DNA from: Teichococcus coralli
GTDB lineage: Bacteria > Pseudomonadota > Alphaproteobacteria > Acetobacterales > Acetobacteraceae
Assembly (NCBI RefSeq): GCF_009829925.1
Contig: NZ_SNVJ01000014.1
Coordinates: 1 to 64,000 of the forward strand
DNA length: 64,000 nt
Reading direction: 5' to 3'
Shown: positions 18,594 to 27,774 of the stretch, one piece after another
Numbering within the stretch: the stretch's first letter is position 1
Layout: each line of letters starts with the position of its first letter
Notes under the pieces: model-generated
Told to the model about the DNA's origin: nothing
The model's database searches: none
The model's input: the letters and a program-made list of their open reading frames with translations, nothing else
Made by a program: the position numbers and the translations under genes

Positions 18594-20993
18594 TCAGGAT
18601 GACCGGAGCGAAAACGAAGCGCCGGCCACACGCGCGTGAGCACGGTCCGGCCGGTCCTGGTTGGTGAAGTATTGGGCTACGGAAGGCGCCGGTCCGGGGC
18701 GGCCGAACCGGTAGCCCTGAACCTCCGTGCATCCCGCACGCACGAGTTGCTGCACCTGCTCCTCCGTCTCGACCCCTTCCGCGGTGGTGCCGATTCCGAG
18801 ATCCTGCGCGAGGCCTGCGACTGCGTTGACAATCGACGCGCAATCCGCGCGCCCTGCCATCTCGCGCACGAATGACTGATCGATCTTGATCTTGTCGAAG
18901 GGGAAGCTGCGGAGATAGCTGAGGGAGGAGTATCCTGTGCCAAAGTCGTCCAGGGCGATGCGGTGCCCGAGTGCCCGCAGTTGGTGCAGAATCGCGATCG
19001 TGGACTCGTCATCCCGCAGCAGGACCGATTCCGTCACCTCAAGTTCCAGGCGGGTTGGAGACAGCCCTGTGCTCGCAAGGGCGGCGGCGATCGTCTGGAG
19101 CAGATCGGACTTCGTGAACTGGAGCGCAGACAGGTTCACCGCGATGCGGATATGGTCCGGCCACAGGACTGCGTCCGCACATGCCTGCCTGATCACCCAC
19201 TCTCCGATGGGAACGATGAGACCGGTCGCTTCGGCGATCGGGATGAAATCGGCTGGCGGAATCATCCCCCGTTCCGGGTGACGCCAGCGGAGGAGCGCCT
19301 CGAAGCCGCAGATGGTCAAGGTGCGCAGGCTGTAGATGGGTTGGTAGAAGAGCACCAACTCGCCGTTGTCGAGCGCGGACCGCAACTCCGCTTCGAGAGT
19401 GCGGCGCGCCTCCAGCTTCGTCTGCATCTGCGGTTCAAAGAAGCGAACGCCGTTTCCGCCGGCAGTCTTGCTGCAGTACAGCGCAATGTCCGCCTTCCTG
19501 AGCAGATCGACAGCGTCGCGCCCGTCACGTTCAGCCAGGACAGCTCCCACGCTTACGCCGACAACGATGCTTCGCCCTTCCACCTCGATGGGTTCGCCCA
19601 CGGCTGAGATGATCTGTCCTGCCAACTGCCGCGCATGGTCGGCACCCCTGATCACCGGATAAAGGATGGCGAATTCGTCGCCGCTGAGCCGGGCCACCCG
19701 TCCTTCTGCTCCGACGCAGAGTTGCAGGCGCTGGGCGACCACACGCAGGAGAGCGTCGCCCGCGGGATGCCCCAGCGTGTCGTTGACCTCCTTGAAGCTA
19801 TCGAGATCCAGGCAGAGCAGGGCGAGCTGCTCGTCTCCTCCGCTCAGCGCCTTCAGGAAGCGCTCCATCTCCTCGCGGAACAGAACCCGATTCAGCAGCC
19901 CCGTGAGCGGATCGTAGTGAGCCAGGTAGGCGATCCGCGCCTCGGTCTGCCTTCGTACCGTGATGTCCTCGTAGGTGGCGATCCATCCCGTGCCCATAGG
20001 GCGGTGAAAGACGGCGATGGCACGGCCGCTGCTATGCTGGCAGAAGAAATCCAGCGCCTGCTGCTTTCGCACGAGGGCTTGCTGCTCGGCGTAGATCTCC
20101 TCGGCCAGGGCACCTTCGGGACCACCATTCAGCCTGATCGAGGCGAGGATCATCCGGATCGGTGTGCGCGCGGCCGCCAGCTCGGGCGTCAACCCGAAAA
20201 GCTCGAGATACCGGTGATTGCAGACGATCAGGCGTTGCTCCGCATCCACCATGCAGAGAGCCTGCGACATGTTGTTCAAGGCGGCATCGAAGCGGCCGTT
20301 CTGTGTGTCAAGCTCGCGCGAGCGCAGCAGCAGCTCCTGGTGCGTCTGCCTCAACAAGGTATTGCGCCACAACAGCAGCGCGTAGAGCCCGAGCCCGCAG
20401 GCTGCCAGGATCACCATGACCCCGGAGAAGGTCCAGTGGAGCTGACTAAGCTGCCGCTGATCCTCGGCTACCAGGTCTCCGCCACGCGCATTGGCGGCGG
20501 CGGCAAGGCCCGCGAGCTTCCGTTCCAGGGGAGAGAGAAGCTGGAGCAACGCATGGATCGTCCCTTGTTCGCTCAGGTGCGGGACCATGGCCTGCGCCTC
20601 GCGCACTGCCGATGCCAGATCCGCCACCACGGTTCCCAGTTCCGGCTTGGACGTGGAAAGGTCGCGAACCTCGGGGATGCTGAGGACCTGCACCCGGTTT
20701 GCAAGGATATCGAGGCGCAGCTCCACCTCGTCCTGATCGACACCGCTCCCGGGCAGCCCTGAAGCCGCCACGCGCTGCTCCAGCTTCTGGAGCTCAACAA
20801 CCGCCTGGCTGGTCAGCCAGGCCACATTGTAGCGAGACACCTGCCGGAGTGCGTCCTGCCGCTCCACGATGAGAACGGACGTATAGACCGCCGCAAGAAC
20901 GATCGTGGCGGCGAACACCGCAAGCGCCGGCTTGAAGGCACGAGTTGCCAGGCGGCTCAAGCCGCCAGCTCTAAAGCCCGTGGTTCTGGCCAT
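18594..20993 (-). CDS. dcpA: Membrane GGDEF/EAL protein, DcpA-like dual c-di-GMP enzyme
   Basis: This 799-residue protein makes and/or breaks cyclic di-GMP. It has a membrane helix at about residues 22-42, a periplasmic helical domain to 188, a second helix at 190-209 and a PAS domain at 234-345. GGDEF follows at 355-520 with SGDEF (437-441), then EAL at 530-780 with FEALLRW (EAL 565-567) and DDFGTGYSS (682-690). Both active-site sets look intact. The pruR-like gene lies immediately upstream on the same strand, 36 bp away. In Agrobacterium, PruR binds a pterin in the periplasm and sets the balance of DcpA activities. The same gene order and architecture here support that role by inference. 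Confidence 0.85.
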   Translation of the reverse strand: MARTTGFRAGGLSRLATRAFKPALAVFAATIVLAAVYTSVLIVERQDALRQVSRYNVAWLTSQAVVELQKLEQRVAASGLPGSGVDQDEVELRLDILANRVQVLSIPEVRDLSTSKPELGTVVADLASAVREAQAMVPHLSEQGTIHALLQLLSPLERKLAGLAAAANARGGDLVAEDQRQLSQLHWTFSGVMVILAACGLGLYALLLWRNTLLRQTHQELLLRSRELDTQNGRFDAALNNMSQALCMVDAEQRLIVCNHRYLELFGLTPELAAARTPIRMILASIRLNGGPEGALAEEIYAEQQALVRKQQALDFFCQHSSGRAIAVFHRPMGTGWIATYEDITVRRQTEARIAYLAHYDPLTGLLNRVLFREEMERFLKALSGGDEQLALLCLDLDSFKEVNDTLGHPAGDALLRVVAQRLQLCVGAEGRVARLSGDEFAILYPVIRGADHARQLAGQIISAVGEPIEVEGRSIVVGVSVGAVLAERDGRDAVDLLRKADIALYCSKTAGGNGVRFFEPQMQTKLEARRTLEAELRSALDNGELVLFYQPIYSLRTLTICGFEALLRWRHPERGMIPPADFIPIAEATGLIVPIGEWVIRQACADAVLWPDHIRIAVNLSALQFTKSDLLQTIAAALASTGLSPTRLELEVTESVLLRDDESTIAILHQLRALGHRIALDDFGTGYSSLSYLRSFPFDKIKIDQSFVREMAGRADCASIVNAVAGLAQDLGIGTTAEGVETEEQVQQLVRAGCTEVQGYRFGRPGPAPSVAQYFTNQDRPDRAHARVAGASFSLRSS

Positions 20994-21029
20994 TGCGGAA
21001 AAAGGTGCCCCACAACGCGCTGAAGGCGA

Positions 21030-21551
21030 TCAGCTCACGACAAGGCGGGCCAGCTGCCAGGCCGACCGGCTGTAGAACCGCTGGTGCCGCAGCTCGGGGT
21101 CGCTGTCGAAAGGATAAATGATGAAAAGCGGCCCCTTGTCCCGTACGGGCATGTATTCCCCGTTTCGCTTCAAGGCGAGAAGAACGCCATACTTGCTGAA
21201 ATCTTCCACGGGCAACTCGGTGCTGTAGTCATTCAGTGCGTAGGCGAGAACCCGGTCGCCCGATGCGCCCACGGTTTCCATCAGCCGGTCCATCCGGATG
21301 CCGTCGAAGCGCACAGGCTTGGGGTACCAGGGAGTGCTGGTCTCGAACCCCACCATGCCCAGGGCTTCCAGCATGCCGCGGTCAAACTGCGCCGAGTCGC
21401 CCTTGTTATGGGCTGAGATCTTTCCCGAGATGGTCAGGATCGGCTTTTCAACCGGCGCCGCAAGCTCGGCCGCAGCCGTTGCCCGAGCCGCCAGGCCAGT
21501 CAGGAGGGCGCCGACCGTGTATCGCCCCAGCATTCGCTTGCTCACGACCAT
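21030..21551 (-). CDS. pruR: Periplasmic pterin-binding protein, PruR-like (molybdopterin-oxidoreductase fold)
   Basis: This 173-residue exported protein has a signal peptide at residues 1-28 (ending ATAAAEL) and a small sulfite-oxidase-like fold. Landmarks are LTISGKIS (39-46), TSTPWYP (71-77), LNDYSTELP (106-114), DKGPLFIIYPFD (138-149) and YSRSAWQLARL (160-170). It contains no cysteine at all, so the Mo ligand of true sulfite oxidases is absent. This agrees with a pterin-binding rather than redox role. It is directly upstream of the dcpA-like gene and divergent from folE. ATG 21551 gives a standard signal peptide; a GTG 39 bases upstream is the alternative. The PruR assignment rests on features and context, not on a search. 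Confidence 0.72.
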   Translation of the reverse strand: MVVSKRMLGRYTVGALLTGLAARATAAAELAAPVEKPILTISGKISAHNKGDSAQFDRGMLEALGMVGFETSTPWYPKPVRFDGIRMDRLMETVGASGDRVLAYALNDYSTELPVEDFSKYGVLLALKRNGEYMPVRDKGPLFIIYPFDSDPELRHQRFYSRSAWQLARLVVS

Positions 21552-21764
21552 CCTGAACCACCCTTTCCCGTCAGCGCGCCGGCTCCCCACTGGGTGTCTT
21601 CTTCACGGCTGCGCTGCTCTTCAGCATGGCGGCCAACCCCGGGACGGCTATGTTTTTCCTTGGAAAGCCTATCAACTTATGATTGAGTAATCAAGAAAAA
21701 TTGACCCCTTTCACCGCGTGAAAGCGGGCGGCCTGCAATCGCACCAGATGGATACCGAACCGCA

Positions 21765-22430
21765 ATGAGCACCTCGATCCGCCGCCTGCGCCAGGGCCGC
21801 CTTGGCAACCAGGGTTTGGACCTGCCCCTGGATCCGGCAGAAAAGACTCTCATGATCGGCTCGGCCGCCAAGCGGATCGAGGAGCTTTTCGAGTCTTTGC
21901 AGATTGACCACCGCAACGACCATAACACCCGCGACACCCCGCAGCGCGTGGCGAAGATGCTGGTCGAGGAGGTGCTTCGCGGCCGCTACGAGGCACCCCC
22001 TCGAATCACCGAGTTCGAGAACGTTCAAGGCTTCGACCAGCTGATCGTGACCGGTCCCATCGAACTGAGGTCGACCTGCGCGCATCACCTCATGCCGATC
22101 TACGGGCAGGCTTTCATCGGCATTATCCCGGCGGCAGACGGAAAGATCTTGGGGTTGTCGAAGTATGACCGGATTGTTGATCACTTCGCATCCCGCCTGC
22201 AGATCCAGGAAGAGTTGGTCAAGCAGATCGGCCAGCACATCGTCGACCTGACCGCGCCACGGGGGCTCGCCGTCCGGGTCAGCGCCGTCCACATGTGCAA
22301 GACGCATCGTGGCGTACGCGCGAGCCACCGCAGCCGGATGGTCAACCAGTCCTATCACGGGCTTCTGGAGGCCGATCAGGGCCTGCGTCAGCAGTTTCTG
22401 CAGGAGTGCATCGCCCTGGAGAGAGACTGA
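21765..22430 (+). CDS. folE: GTP cyclohydrolase I
   Basis: This 221-residue enzyme converts GTP to 7,8-dihydroneopterin triphosphate, the first step to pterins, folate and queuosine. The zinc site is visible: Cys105 and His108 in STCAHHLMP, and Cys178 in VHMCKTHRGV. Further conserved parts are the TPQRVAKML helix (residues 58-66) and LGLSKYDRIVDHFASRLQIQE (129-149). The usual CEHH is CAHH here, a variant also seen in shorter FolE groups. The protein is of full length. It starts 213 bp from the divergent pruR-like gene and is followed 64 bp later by the PTPS-like gene, suggesting one small pterin operon. Confidence 0.9.
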   Translation: MSTSIRRLRQGRLGNQGLDLPLDPAEKTLMIGSAAKRIEELFESLQIDHRNDHNTRDTPQRVAKMLVEEVLRGRYEAPPRITEFENVQGFDQLIVTGPIELRSTCAHHLMPIYGQAFIGIIPAADGKILGLSKYDRIVDHFASRLQIQEELVKQIGQHIVDLTAPRGLAVRVSAVHMCKTHRGVRASHRSRMVNQSYHGLLEADQGLRQQFLQECIALERD

Positions 22431-22494
22431 TCGGCTCCGGCCGAGCTCTCCGCCACACGACCTGCTCCGTGAATGCGCCCGAAAGGAAGATCCG

Positions 22495-23001
22495 ATGGAC
22501 ATCGCATCCCTCGCCCATGAGGAAGCGAACGACCAGGCACGCACGAGGCGCGCGGTTTATCGTTCAACAAAGACCTACGATCACAATGAGGGCCTTTCCT
22601 GTTGCTTTCGCCAGTGGCGCGCCTTTGAGTCCCACTGCCACCTCATCCACGGCTACGCTCTTGCCTTCCGCTTCGTTTTCGCGACGCATGAGCTCGACGA
22701 ACGAAACTGGTGCATGGATTTCGGCGGCCTCAAGCCGATCCGCGCCTGGCTGCACGACGTCTTCGACCACACGCTGGTTGTAGCCAAGGACGACCCCCAT
22801 CTGGCGGACTTCGAGGCGTTGGCTTTGAAAGGCCTGGCTTCCGTGCGCATCCTGCCGAATGTCGGTTGCGAGGCGACGGCCCAGTATGTCTTCGACTACG
22901 TTGCTGGCTATGTTTCACAGGACACGGCAGGCCGCGTCTGGCTGGAAAGCGTGGAGGTCAGCGAGCATGGGGGAAACTCTGCCATCTATGAGCGCCCATA
23001 A
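22495..23001 (+). CDS. 6-pyruvoyl/6-carboxy-tetrahydropterin synthase-like protein
   Basis: This is a 168-residue PTPS/QueD-fold protein, normally acting on the FolE product. The core reads SCCFRQWRAF, then SHCHLIHGYAL (residues 46-56), MDFGGLKPIRAWL, FDHTLVVA and VEVSEHGGNSA. Cys48 and His52 match the catalytic Cys and one zinc His of QueD. However, the canonical HGH is HGY here, and the first zinc His position aligns with Cys37. The metal site is therefore altered, or uses His47/His49. ATG 22495 has AGGAAGA upstream. The likely job is tailoring the FolE product; whether this gives a queuosine precursor or a signalling pterin is unclear. Confidence 0.8.
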   Translation: MDIASLAHEEANDQARTRRAVYRSTKTYDHNEGLSCCFRQWRAFESHCHLIHGYALAFRFVFATHELDERNWCMDFGGLKPIRAWLHDVFDHTLVVAKDDPHLADFEALALKGLASVRILPNVGCEATAQYVFDYVAGYVSQDTAGRVWLESVEVSEHGGNSAIYERP

Positions 23002-23578
23002 GATGGCACCGAACCAAGCTGAGAAGCGGAGCTGCTTGCGCGCAGTGGATTGGCGGGAAGTGATCGCCCCAGCCTTCATCCCCTAGCGGCAGATGGTCCC
23101 ATGGGCGCTTCGGCCGGCATGCCGCGCCCATCCCCACCGGAGGACCCGCCTTCCCGATCCGCGCCGGTGTGAAGCCATGTCCCTGGCACGGGGCGTAACC
23201 GCATTCGCAGTCGGCCATGAACAGAATCCAATCTGTCGCCGTGTCGCCAGCCAAGGCTGCGGTCCGAAAACCGCCTGTGCCCCATTCCAGGCGGCCTGGG
23301 ACATTTCGAGAAACGCTTCTGGACTGACCGGCACCGCATCGCACCAAGCCTCCAAGTCGGAGGCGGCACCCGGCGCCGTCCTCCTCATCGGCGCGCGCAG
23401 CGTTCGCTTCCCGGGTGGCCCTTGTGCCGGAACTGGGGCGCCAAGCGGAAGCGGAACAGTAGACGGCAGCGGCTGGCCACCTTGCTGATCCCCGCGCGAG
23501 AGGCGCCCAAGGTGAAGTGAACCTGACTCTGCGGGTATGAGGATTTCACCCCCGCCGCTCCCCTGCTAAGGCGGCGGA
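23002..23578. other. No recognisable gene
   Basis: About 577 bp between the PTPS-like gene and the ParD-like gene. Three overlapping minus-strand frames of about 100-130 codons and one plus-strand frame exist, but none has a recognisable motif or clear ribosome-binding site. One minus frame is Cys/His-rich (DCECGYAPCQGHGF), but I could not place it. Confidence 0.35.
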
Positions 23579-23776
23579 ATGCCGTCCAGCAATGCCCTGA
23601 CCGTCTCGCTCACCCCGGAATTGCGGCAGTTCATCGAGGCACAAGTGGCTGCCGGGCGCTATCGGACGGCCAGTGAGGTTGTTCGCGCCGGGCTTCGCCT
23701 GCTCACCAGGGCTGACCCGCCGCCGGCCATCGGCTTGCGCACGCCGGAATCATCCGACGCTCTCCCGAAGGACTGA
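23579..23776 (+). CDS. ParD-like ribbon-helix-helix antitoxin, no toxin partner
   Basis: This 65-residue protein of the ParD/CC2985 type has a ribbon-helix-helix start (LTVSLTPELRQFIEAQVAAG), then YRTASEVVRAGLRLL, with a short Pro-rich C-terminal tail. Antitoxins of this type bind their own promoter through the N-terminus and neutralise ParE through the tail. Here the tail is short and no ParE reading frame follows. Instead the sensor kinase starts 5 bp after the stop. AAGGCGGCGG precedes the ATG. It may be an orphan antitoxin or a small DNA-binding protein recruited into the kinase transcript. Confidence 0.75.
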   Translation: MPSSNALTVSLTPELRQFIEAQVAAGRYRTASEVVRAGLRLLTRADPPPAIGLRTPESSDALPKD

Positions 23777-23781
23777 CCATC

Positions 23782-26700
23782 ATGACGGAGCAGGTCGGCG
23801 GGCCGTCCTGGACCGAGGAGGAGCGCTTGGCCGCCCTCTACCGGACCGGATTACTGGATACCTCTCCGGAGCAGGTCTATGACGATCTCGTCCGCCTGGC
23901 TGCGGACCTCGTCGGAGTGCCCATCGCCGCTGTTCACCTGGTCGCGGCGGACCGGCAGTGGAGCAAGGCCGAGATCGGGCTCGGCACCCGCAACATTCCG
24001 CGCGACATCGCCTTTTGCCCGACCGCCATGCTGGAAGCGGAGGGACTCGTGGTGCCCGACGCCACCAAGGATCCACGTTTCGCCAGCAACCCGCTCGTAA
24101 CAGGCGGACCAGGCATCCGCTTCTATGCGGGCATGCCGCTGATTTTCGAAGGGCTTCCGGTCGGCGCCCTCTGTGTCATCGACAGCAGGCCGCGTGAGGG
24201 CGGGCTGGACGCGCGCCAACGCTTCGCACTCAAGACGCTGGCGGCTCAGGTCAGCAGCCAGATCGCGCTCCGCAGGGCGCTGGTCGAGCGGGACCGGGCC
24301 GATGCGCTCCGGCGCCAGACACTCAACAGCGCGACCGACTTCGCGATCATCTCCACCGATCTCGAGGGCCGTGTCACCGGCTGGAACGCCGGGGCGGAGA
24401 ACGTGCTCGGCTGGTCGGAAGCCGAGATGCTCGGCCAGCCCGCGCATCGCTTCTTCACCCCTGAGGACCGCGCAGCCGGTATGCCGCAGGTCGAGATGCT
24501 CCAAGCGGTGGAGGGCAGGCGCGCCACCGACGAGCGCTGGCACCAGCGCAGGGACGGCTCATGCTTCTGGGCCTCGGGCGAGATGATGGCGCTGCGGGAC
24601 GAGCAAGGAGGCCATATCGGCTATCTCAAGATGCTGCGGGACCGTACGGAGCAGCACCTGGCAGGCGAGGCCCTGAAGGCGGTCAACGAACGCTTCCGCC
24701 TGGCGCAGCGGGCGACCCGCGACGCGATCTGGGACTGGAACCTGGAAGATAACAGCGTGCTCTGGAACGAGGCGCTGGAGGATGCCTACGGATGGACGGC
24801 TCCGCAGGTGGAGGCGACCGGAGACTGGTGGGCGGCCCAGATCCACGCCCAGGACCGCGCGCGGATCGACCGGAGCATCCACGCGGTGATTGCCGGCACC
24901 GGGACAAGCTGGACCGACGAGTACCGCTTCCGCCGCACCGACGGCAGCTACGCCGAGGTGCTGGACCGCGGCTACGTGATCCGCCGGCCGGATGGCAAGG
25001 CCATCCGCATGATCGGCGCCATGCTCGACCTCAGCGAACGCAGGCGCGCGGAGGCTGCCCTGCGGGAAAGTGACGAACGGCTGCATCTCACGGCCAACGC
25101 GGCCAGGATCGGCACCTTCAATTACCAGGTGCAAACGGGTGAGCTGGCCTGGGACGATCGCTGCCGCGCCCTGTTCGGCCTGCCACCGGAAGCGCCCCTG
25201 AGCTATGCGGGCACTTTCCTGGCGGGGCTGCACCCGGAGGACCGCGAAATGGCTGACAGGGCCGTGCGGCAATCCATGGACCCGGCCGGATCAGGCCGCT
25301 TCGCCGCCGAGTACCGCACCATCGGGCTGCAGGACGGAGTGGAGCGATGGATCTCCGCCCAAGGCCGGACGGAGTTCGAGAACGGCGCGCCGGTGAGGCT
25401 GGTCGGCACCGTCCTCGATATCACCGACCGCAAGCGGGCTGAGATGGCGCTGCGCAAGAATGAGGCGCGGTATCAGACGCTGTTCAACTCGATGGACGAC
25501 GGTTTCTGCATCATCGAGTTCATCGATGGGCCGCACGGGCCGCTGAGCGACTATGTTCATGTTGAGGCCAATCCCGGTTACGAGCGGCATACCGGCATTG
25601 CCAACATCGTCGGCAGGACGATCCGGGGCCTCGCGCCCGATGAGGCGGACGGATGGGTCGAGCTCTATGGCGGCGTGCTGCGAACCGGGCAGCCAATCCG
25701 CTTCGAGCGCTATTTCGCGGCGGCGGGGCGCTATATCGAAGTCTCGTCGGCGCGGGTCGAGGAGGCAGGCCAGCGGCAGGTCTCGGTGCTGTTCCGTGAC
25801 GTCACGGCCCGCAAGCGCGCGGCGGAAGCCCTGCGCGCCAGCGAGGCGGTGGCACGCGAGAACATCCAGCGCGTGCAGCTCGCGCTCGCGGCCGGCGCGA
25901 TCATCGGCACCTGGTTTTGGGACCTGCAGGCAGACCGTTTCACGGTAGATGACGCCTTCGCTCGCACCTTCGGCCTTGATCCCGCATTGGGGCGCGTCGG
26001 GCTCCGTTTCGAGCAGGTGGTTGCCACCGTTCATCCCGATGACAAGCCGCGGCTGATCGAGGCCGTCCAGGCGGCGATCGCCCATGGCGGCGCCTATGCT
26101 CACCAGTACCGGGTGCGGCGCGCCGACGGGAACTATTATTGGATCGAGGCCAATGGCCGCGTTGACCATGCGCCGGACGGCACGCCGCTGAGCTTCCCCG
26201 GCGTGCTGATCGACGTGGAGGAGCGGCGCGCCGTGGAGGCGGAGCGCGATAGCGCCGCCGCGGCGCTCCGCGCCCTGAATGAGACGCTGGAACAGCGCGT
26301 CGCCGAACGCACCGCCGACCTGATGCGCATCGAGGAGCAGTTGCGCCAGAGCCAGAAGATGGAGGCGGTCGGCCAACTCACCGGCGGCCTCGCGCATGAC
26401 TTCAACAATCTTCTGACCGGGATCATCGGCTCCATCGAGCTGCTGGGCGTCCGCGTGGAGCAGGGCCGCCTCAAGGATCTGGACCGCTATGTCCTGGCGG
26501 CCATGGGAGCGGCCAGGCGGGCGGCGGCGCTGACGCACCGGCTGCTGGCCTTTTCCCGTCGGCAGACGCTTGATCCGAAGCCAACGGACGTGAACCGCCT
26601 GATCGCCGGCATGGTGGACCTTGTCCGCCGTACCGTGGGGCCGGAAATCACGGTGGAAGTGGCCGAGGCGGATGGCCTGTGGCTCACGCTCGTGGATTCG

Positions 26701-27486
26701 TCGCAGCTGGAGAACGCGCTGCTCAACCTTTGCATCAATGCGCGCGATGCCATGCCCGGCGGGGGCAGGATCACCATCGAGATGGCCAACAAGTGGCTGG
26801 ACGATCGTGCCGCGGGAGAGCGTGACCTGCCGCCGGGCCGGTACCTCTCGCTGTGTGTCACAGATACCGGGACCGGCATGACGCCGGACGTGGTGGCCCG
26901 CGCCTTCGACCCGTTCTTCACCACCAAACCATTGGGCGAGGGGACGGGGCTGGGCCTGTCCATGATCTATGGCTTTGTGCGCCAGTCCGGAGGGCAGGTG
27001 CGCATCTATTCCGAGGTCGGGCATGGCACGACCGTGTGCCTCTACCTGCCGCACTACGAGGGGGATGCGGCGGAACTCCGGGCGCAGCCGGACCTGGCCG
27101 ACGCGCCGCGCGCCAGGGTGGGCGAAACTGTGCTGGTGGTGGATGACGAGGCCACCGTGCGCATGCTGGTGACCGAAGTGCTGGAGGAACTGGGTTACGC
27201 GGCGGTCGAGGCGGCTGACGGCGCCTCCGGGCTGAAGGCTCTGCAGTCCAGCCTGCGGGTCGACCTGCTGGTGACGGATGTCGGCCTGCCCGGCGGGATG
27301 AACGGACGGCAGCTCGCCGATGCCGCGCGAGCCTTGCGGCCGGAGCTGAAGGTCCTGTTCATCACCGGCTACGCGGAGAATGCGGTGATCGGCAACGGGC
27401 ACCTGGAACCCGGCATGCATGTGCTCACCAAGCCCTTCGCCATGGAAGCCCTGGCCAGCCGCATCAAGGAGCTGATCGCCTCCTGA
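23782..27486 (+). CDS. Hybrid sensor histidine kinase with GAF and five PAS domains
   Basis: This is a 1234-residue soluble hybrid kinase without membrane segments. A GAF domain (about 20-165, with FYAGMPL and GALCVID) is followed by five PAS-like modules at about 175-290, 295-420, 430-555, 560-680 and 690-815, and a coiled coil at 815-860. The dimerisation domain has phosphoacceptor His872 in GLAHDFNNLL. The ATPase domain (about 965-1080) has the N box around NLCINARDAM, DTGTGMT and GEGTGLGLSM. The C-terminal receiver has Asp1166 in LVTDVGLPGG and the KPF motif. This HisKA subtype with a trailing receiver is common in Alphaproteobacteria. No response regulator gene adjoins it. The signal is probably cytoplasmic. 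Confidence 0.9.
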   Translation: MTEQVGGPSWTEEERLAALYRTGLLDTSPEQVYDDLVRLAADLVGVPIAAVHLVAADRQWSKAEIGLGTRNIPRDIAFCPTAMLEAEGLVVPDATKDPRFASNPLVTGGPGIRFYAGMPLIFEGLPVGALCVIDSRPREGGLDARQRFALKTLAAQVSSQIALRRALVERDRADALRRQTLNSATDFAIISTDLEGRVTGWNAGAENVLGWSEAEMLGQPAHRFFTPEDRAAGMPQVEMLQAVEGRRATDERWHQRRDGSCFWASGEMMALRDEQGGHIGYLKMLRDRTEQHLAGEALKAVNERFRLAQRATRDAIWDWNLEDNSVLWNEALEDAYGWTAPQVEATGDWWAAQIHAQDRARIDRSIHAVIAGTGTSWTDEYRFRRTDGSYAEVLDRGYVIRRPDGKAIRMIGAMLDLSERRRAEAALRESDERLHLTANAARIGTFNYQVQTGELAWDDRCRALFGLPPEAPLSYAGTFLAGLHPEDREMADRAVRQSMDPAGSGRFAAEYRTIGLQDGVERWISAQGRTEFENGAPVRLVGTVLDITDRKRAEMALRKNEARYQTLFNSMDDGFCIIEFIDGPHGPLSDYVHVEANPGYERHTGIANIVGRTIRGLAPDEADGWVELYGGVLRTGQPIRFERYFAAAGRYIEVSSARVEEAGQRQVSVLFRDVTARKRAAEALRASEAVARENIQRVQLALAAGAIIGTWFWDLQADRFTVDDAFARTFGLDPALGRVGLRFEQVVATVHPDDKPRLIEAVQAAIAHGGAYAHQYRVRRADGNYYWIEANGRVDHAPDGTPLSFPGVLIDVEERRAVEAERDSAAAALRALNETLEQRVAERTADLMRIEEQLRQSQKMEAVGQLTGGLAHDFNNLLTGIIGSIELLGVRVEQGRLKDLDRYVLAAMGAARRAAALTHRLLAFSRRQTLDPKPTDVNRLIAGMVDLVRRTVGPEITVEVAEADGLWLTLVDSSQLENALLNLCINARDAMPGGGRITIEMANKWLDDRAAGERDLPPGRYLSLCVTDTGTGMTPDVVARAFDPFFTTKPLGEGTGLGLSMIYGFVRQSGGQVRIYSEVGHGTTVCLYLPHYEGDAAELRAQPDLADAPRARVGETVLVVDDEATVRMLVTEVLEELGYAAVEAADGASGLKALQSSLRVDLLVTDVGLPGGMNGRQLADAARALRPELKVLFITGYAENAVIGNGHLEPGMHVLTKPFAMEALASRIKELIAS

Positions 27487-27489
27487 GAG

Positions 27490-27613
27490 GCGCGCAGCCC
27501 GCCTTGCCTCCGGCCAGGAGCGGGCGCGCCGTTTCTGCCTGGCAGGGCCGCGCGGCCACGGTCGCGAGCACCCGTTCCCGCAGATCGGCCGAGAACGCCT
27601 CCGGCATGCCCAT
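27490..27613 (-). mobile_element. IS630-family transposase N-terminal remnant
   Basis: About 25 codons starting at the ATG 27613 (or 27607) read MPEAFSADLRERVLATV, the usual opening of the helix-turn-helix part of IS630-type transposases. Similarity fades after that and the rest of the gene is gone. It lies between the convergent ends of the sensor kinase and mccA. This is a dead scrap. Confidence 0.6.
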
Positions 27614-27774
27614 CAGCTTCCTCGCTGACGAGCAGTTGGCCGCTCCCGGATAGCCTTGCATCACCGGCGGCTCACCGCGGCCGGATGACCATCTCCGCAG
27701 CACGATTGCACAGGCGGGGCGAGGCGAGGTTTCCGCCGGAGGGCATCCGGCCCGTGGCATTTCCCGCCCATGCT

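Noticed and set aside
22958-23388. Cys/His-rich minus-strand frame after the PTPS-like gene
   Set aside because: It overlaps other frames, has no clear start signal and no recognised motif; evidence is too weak for a gene call.
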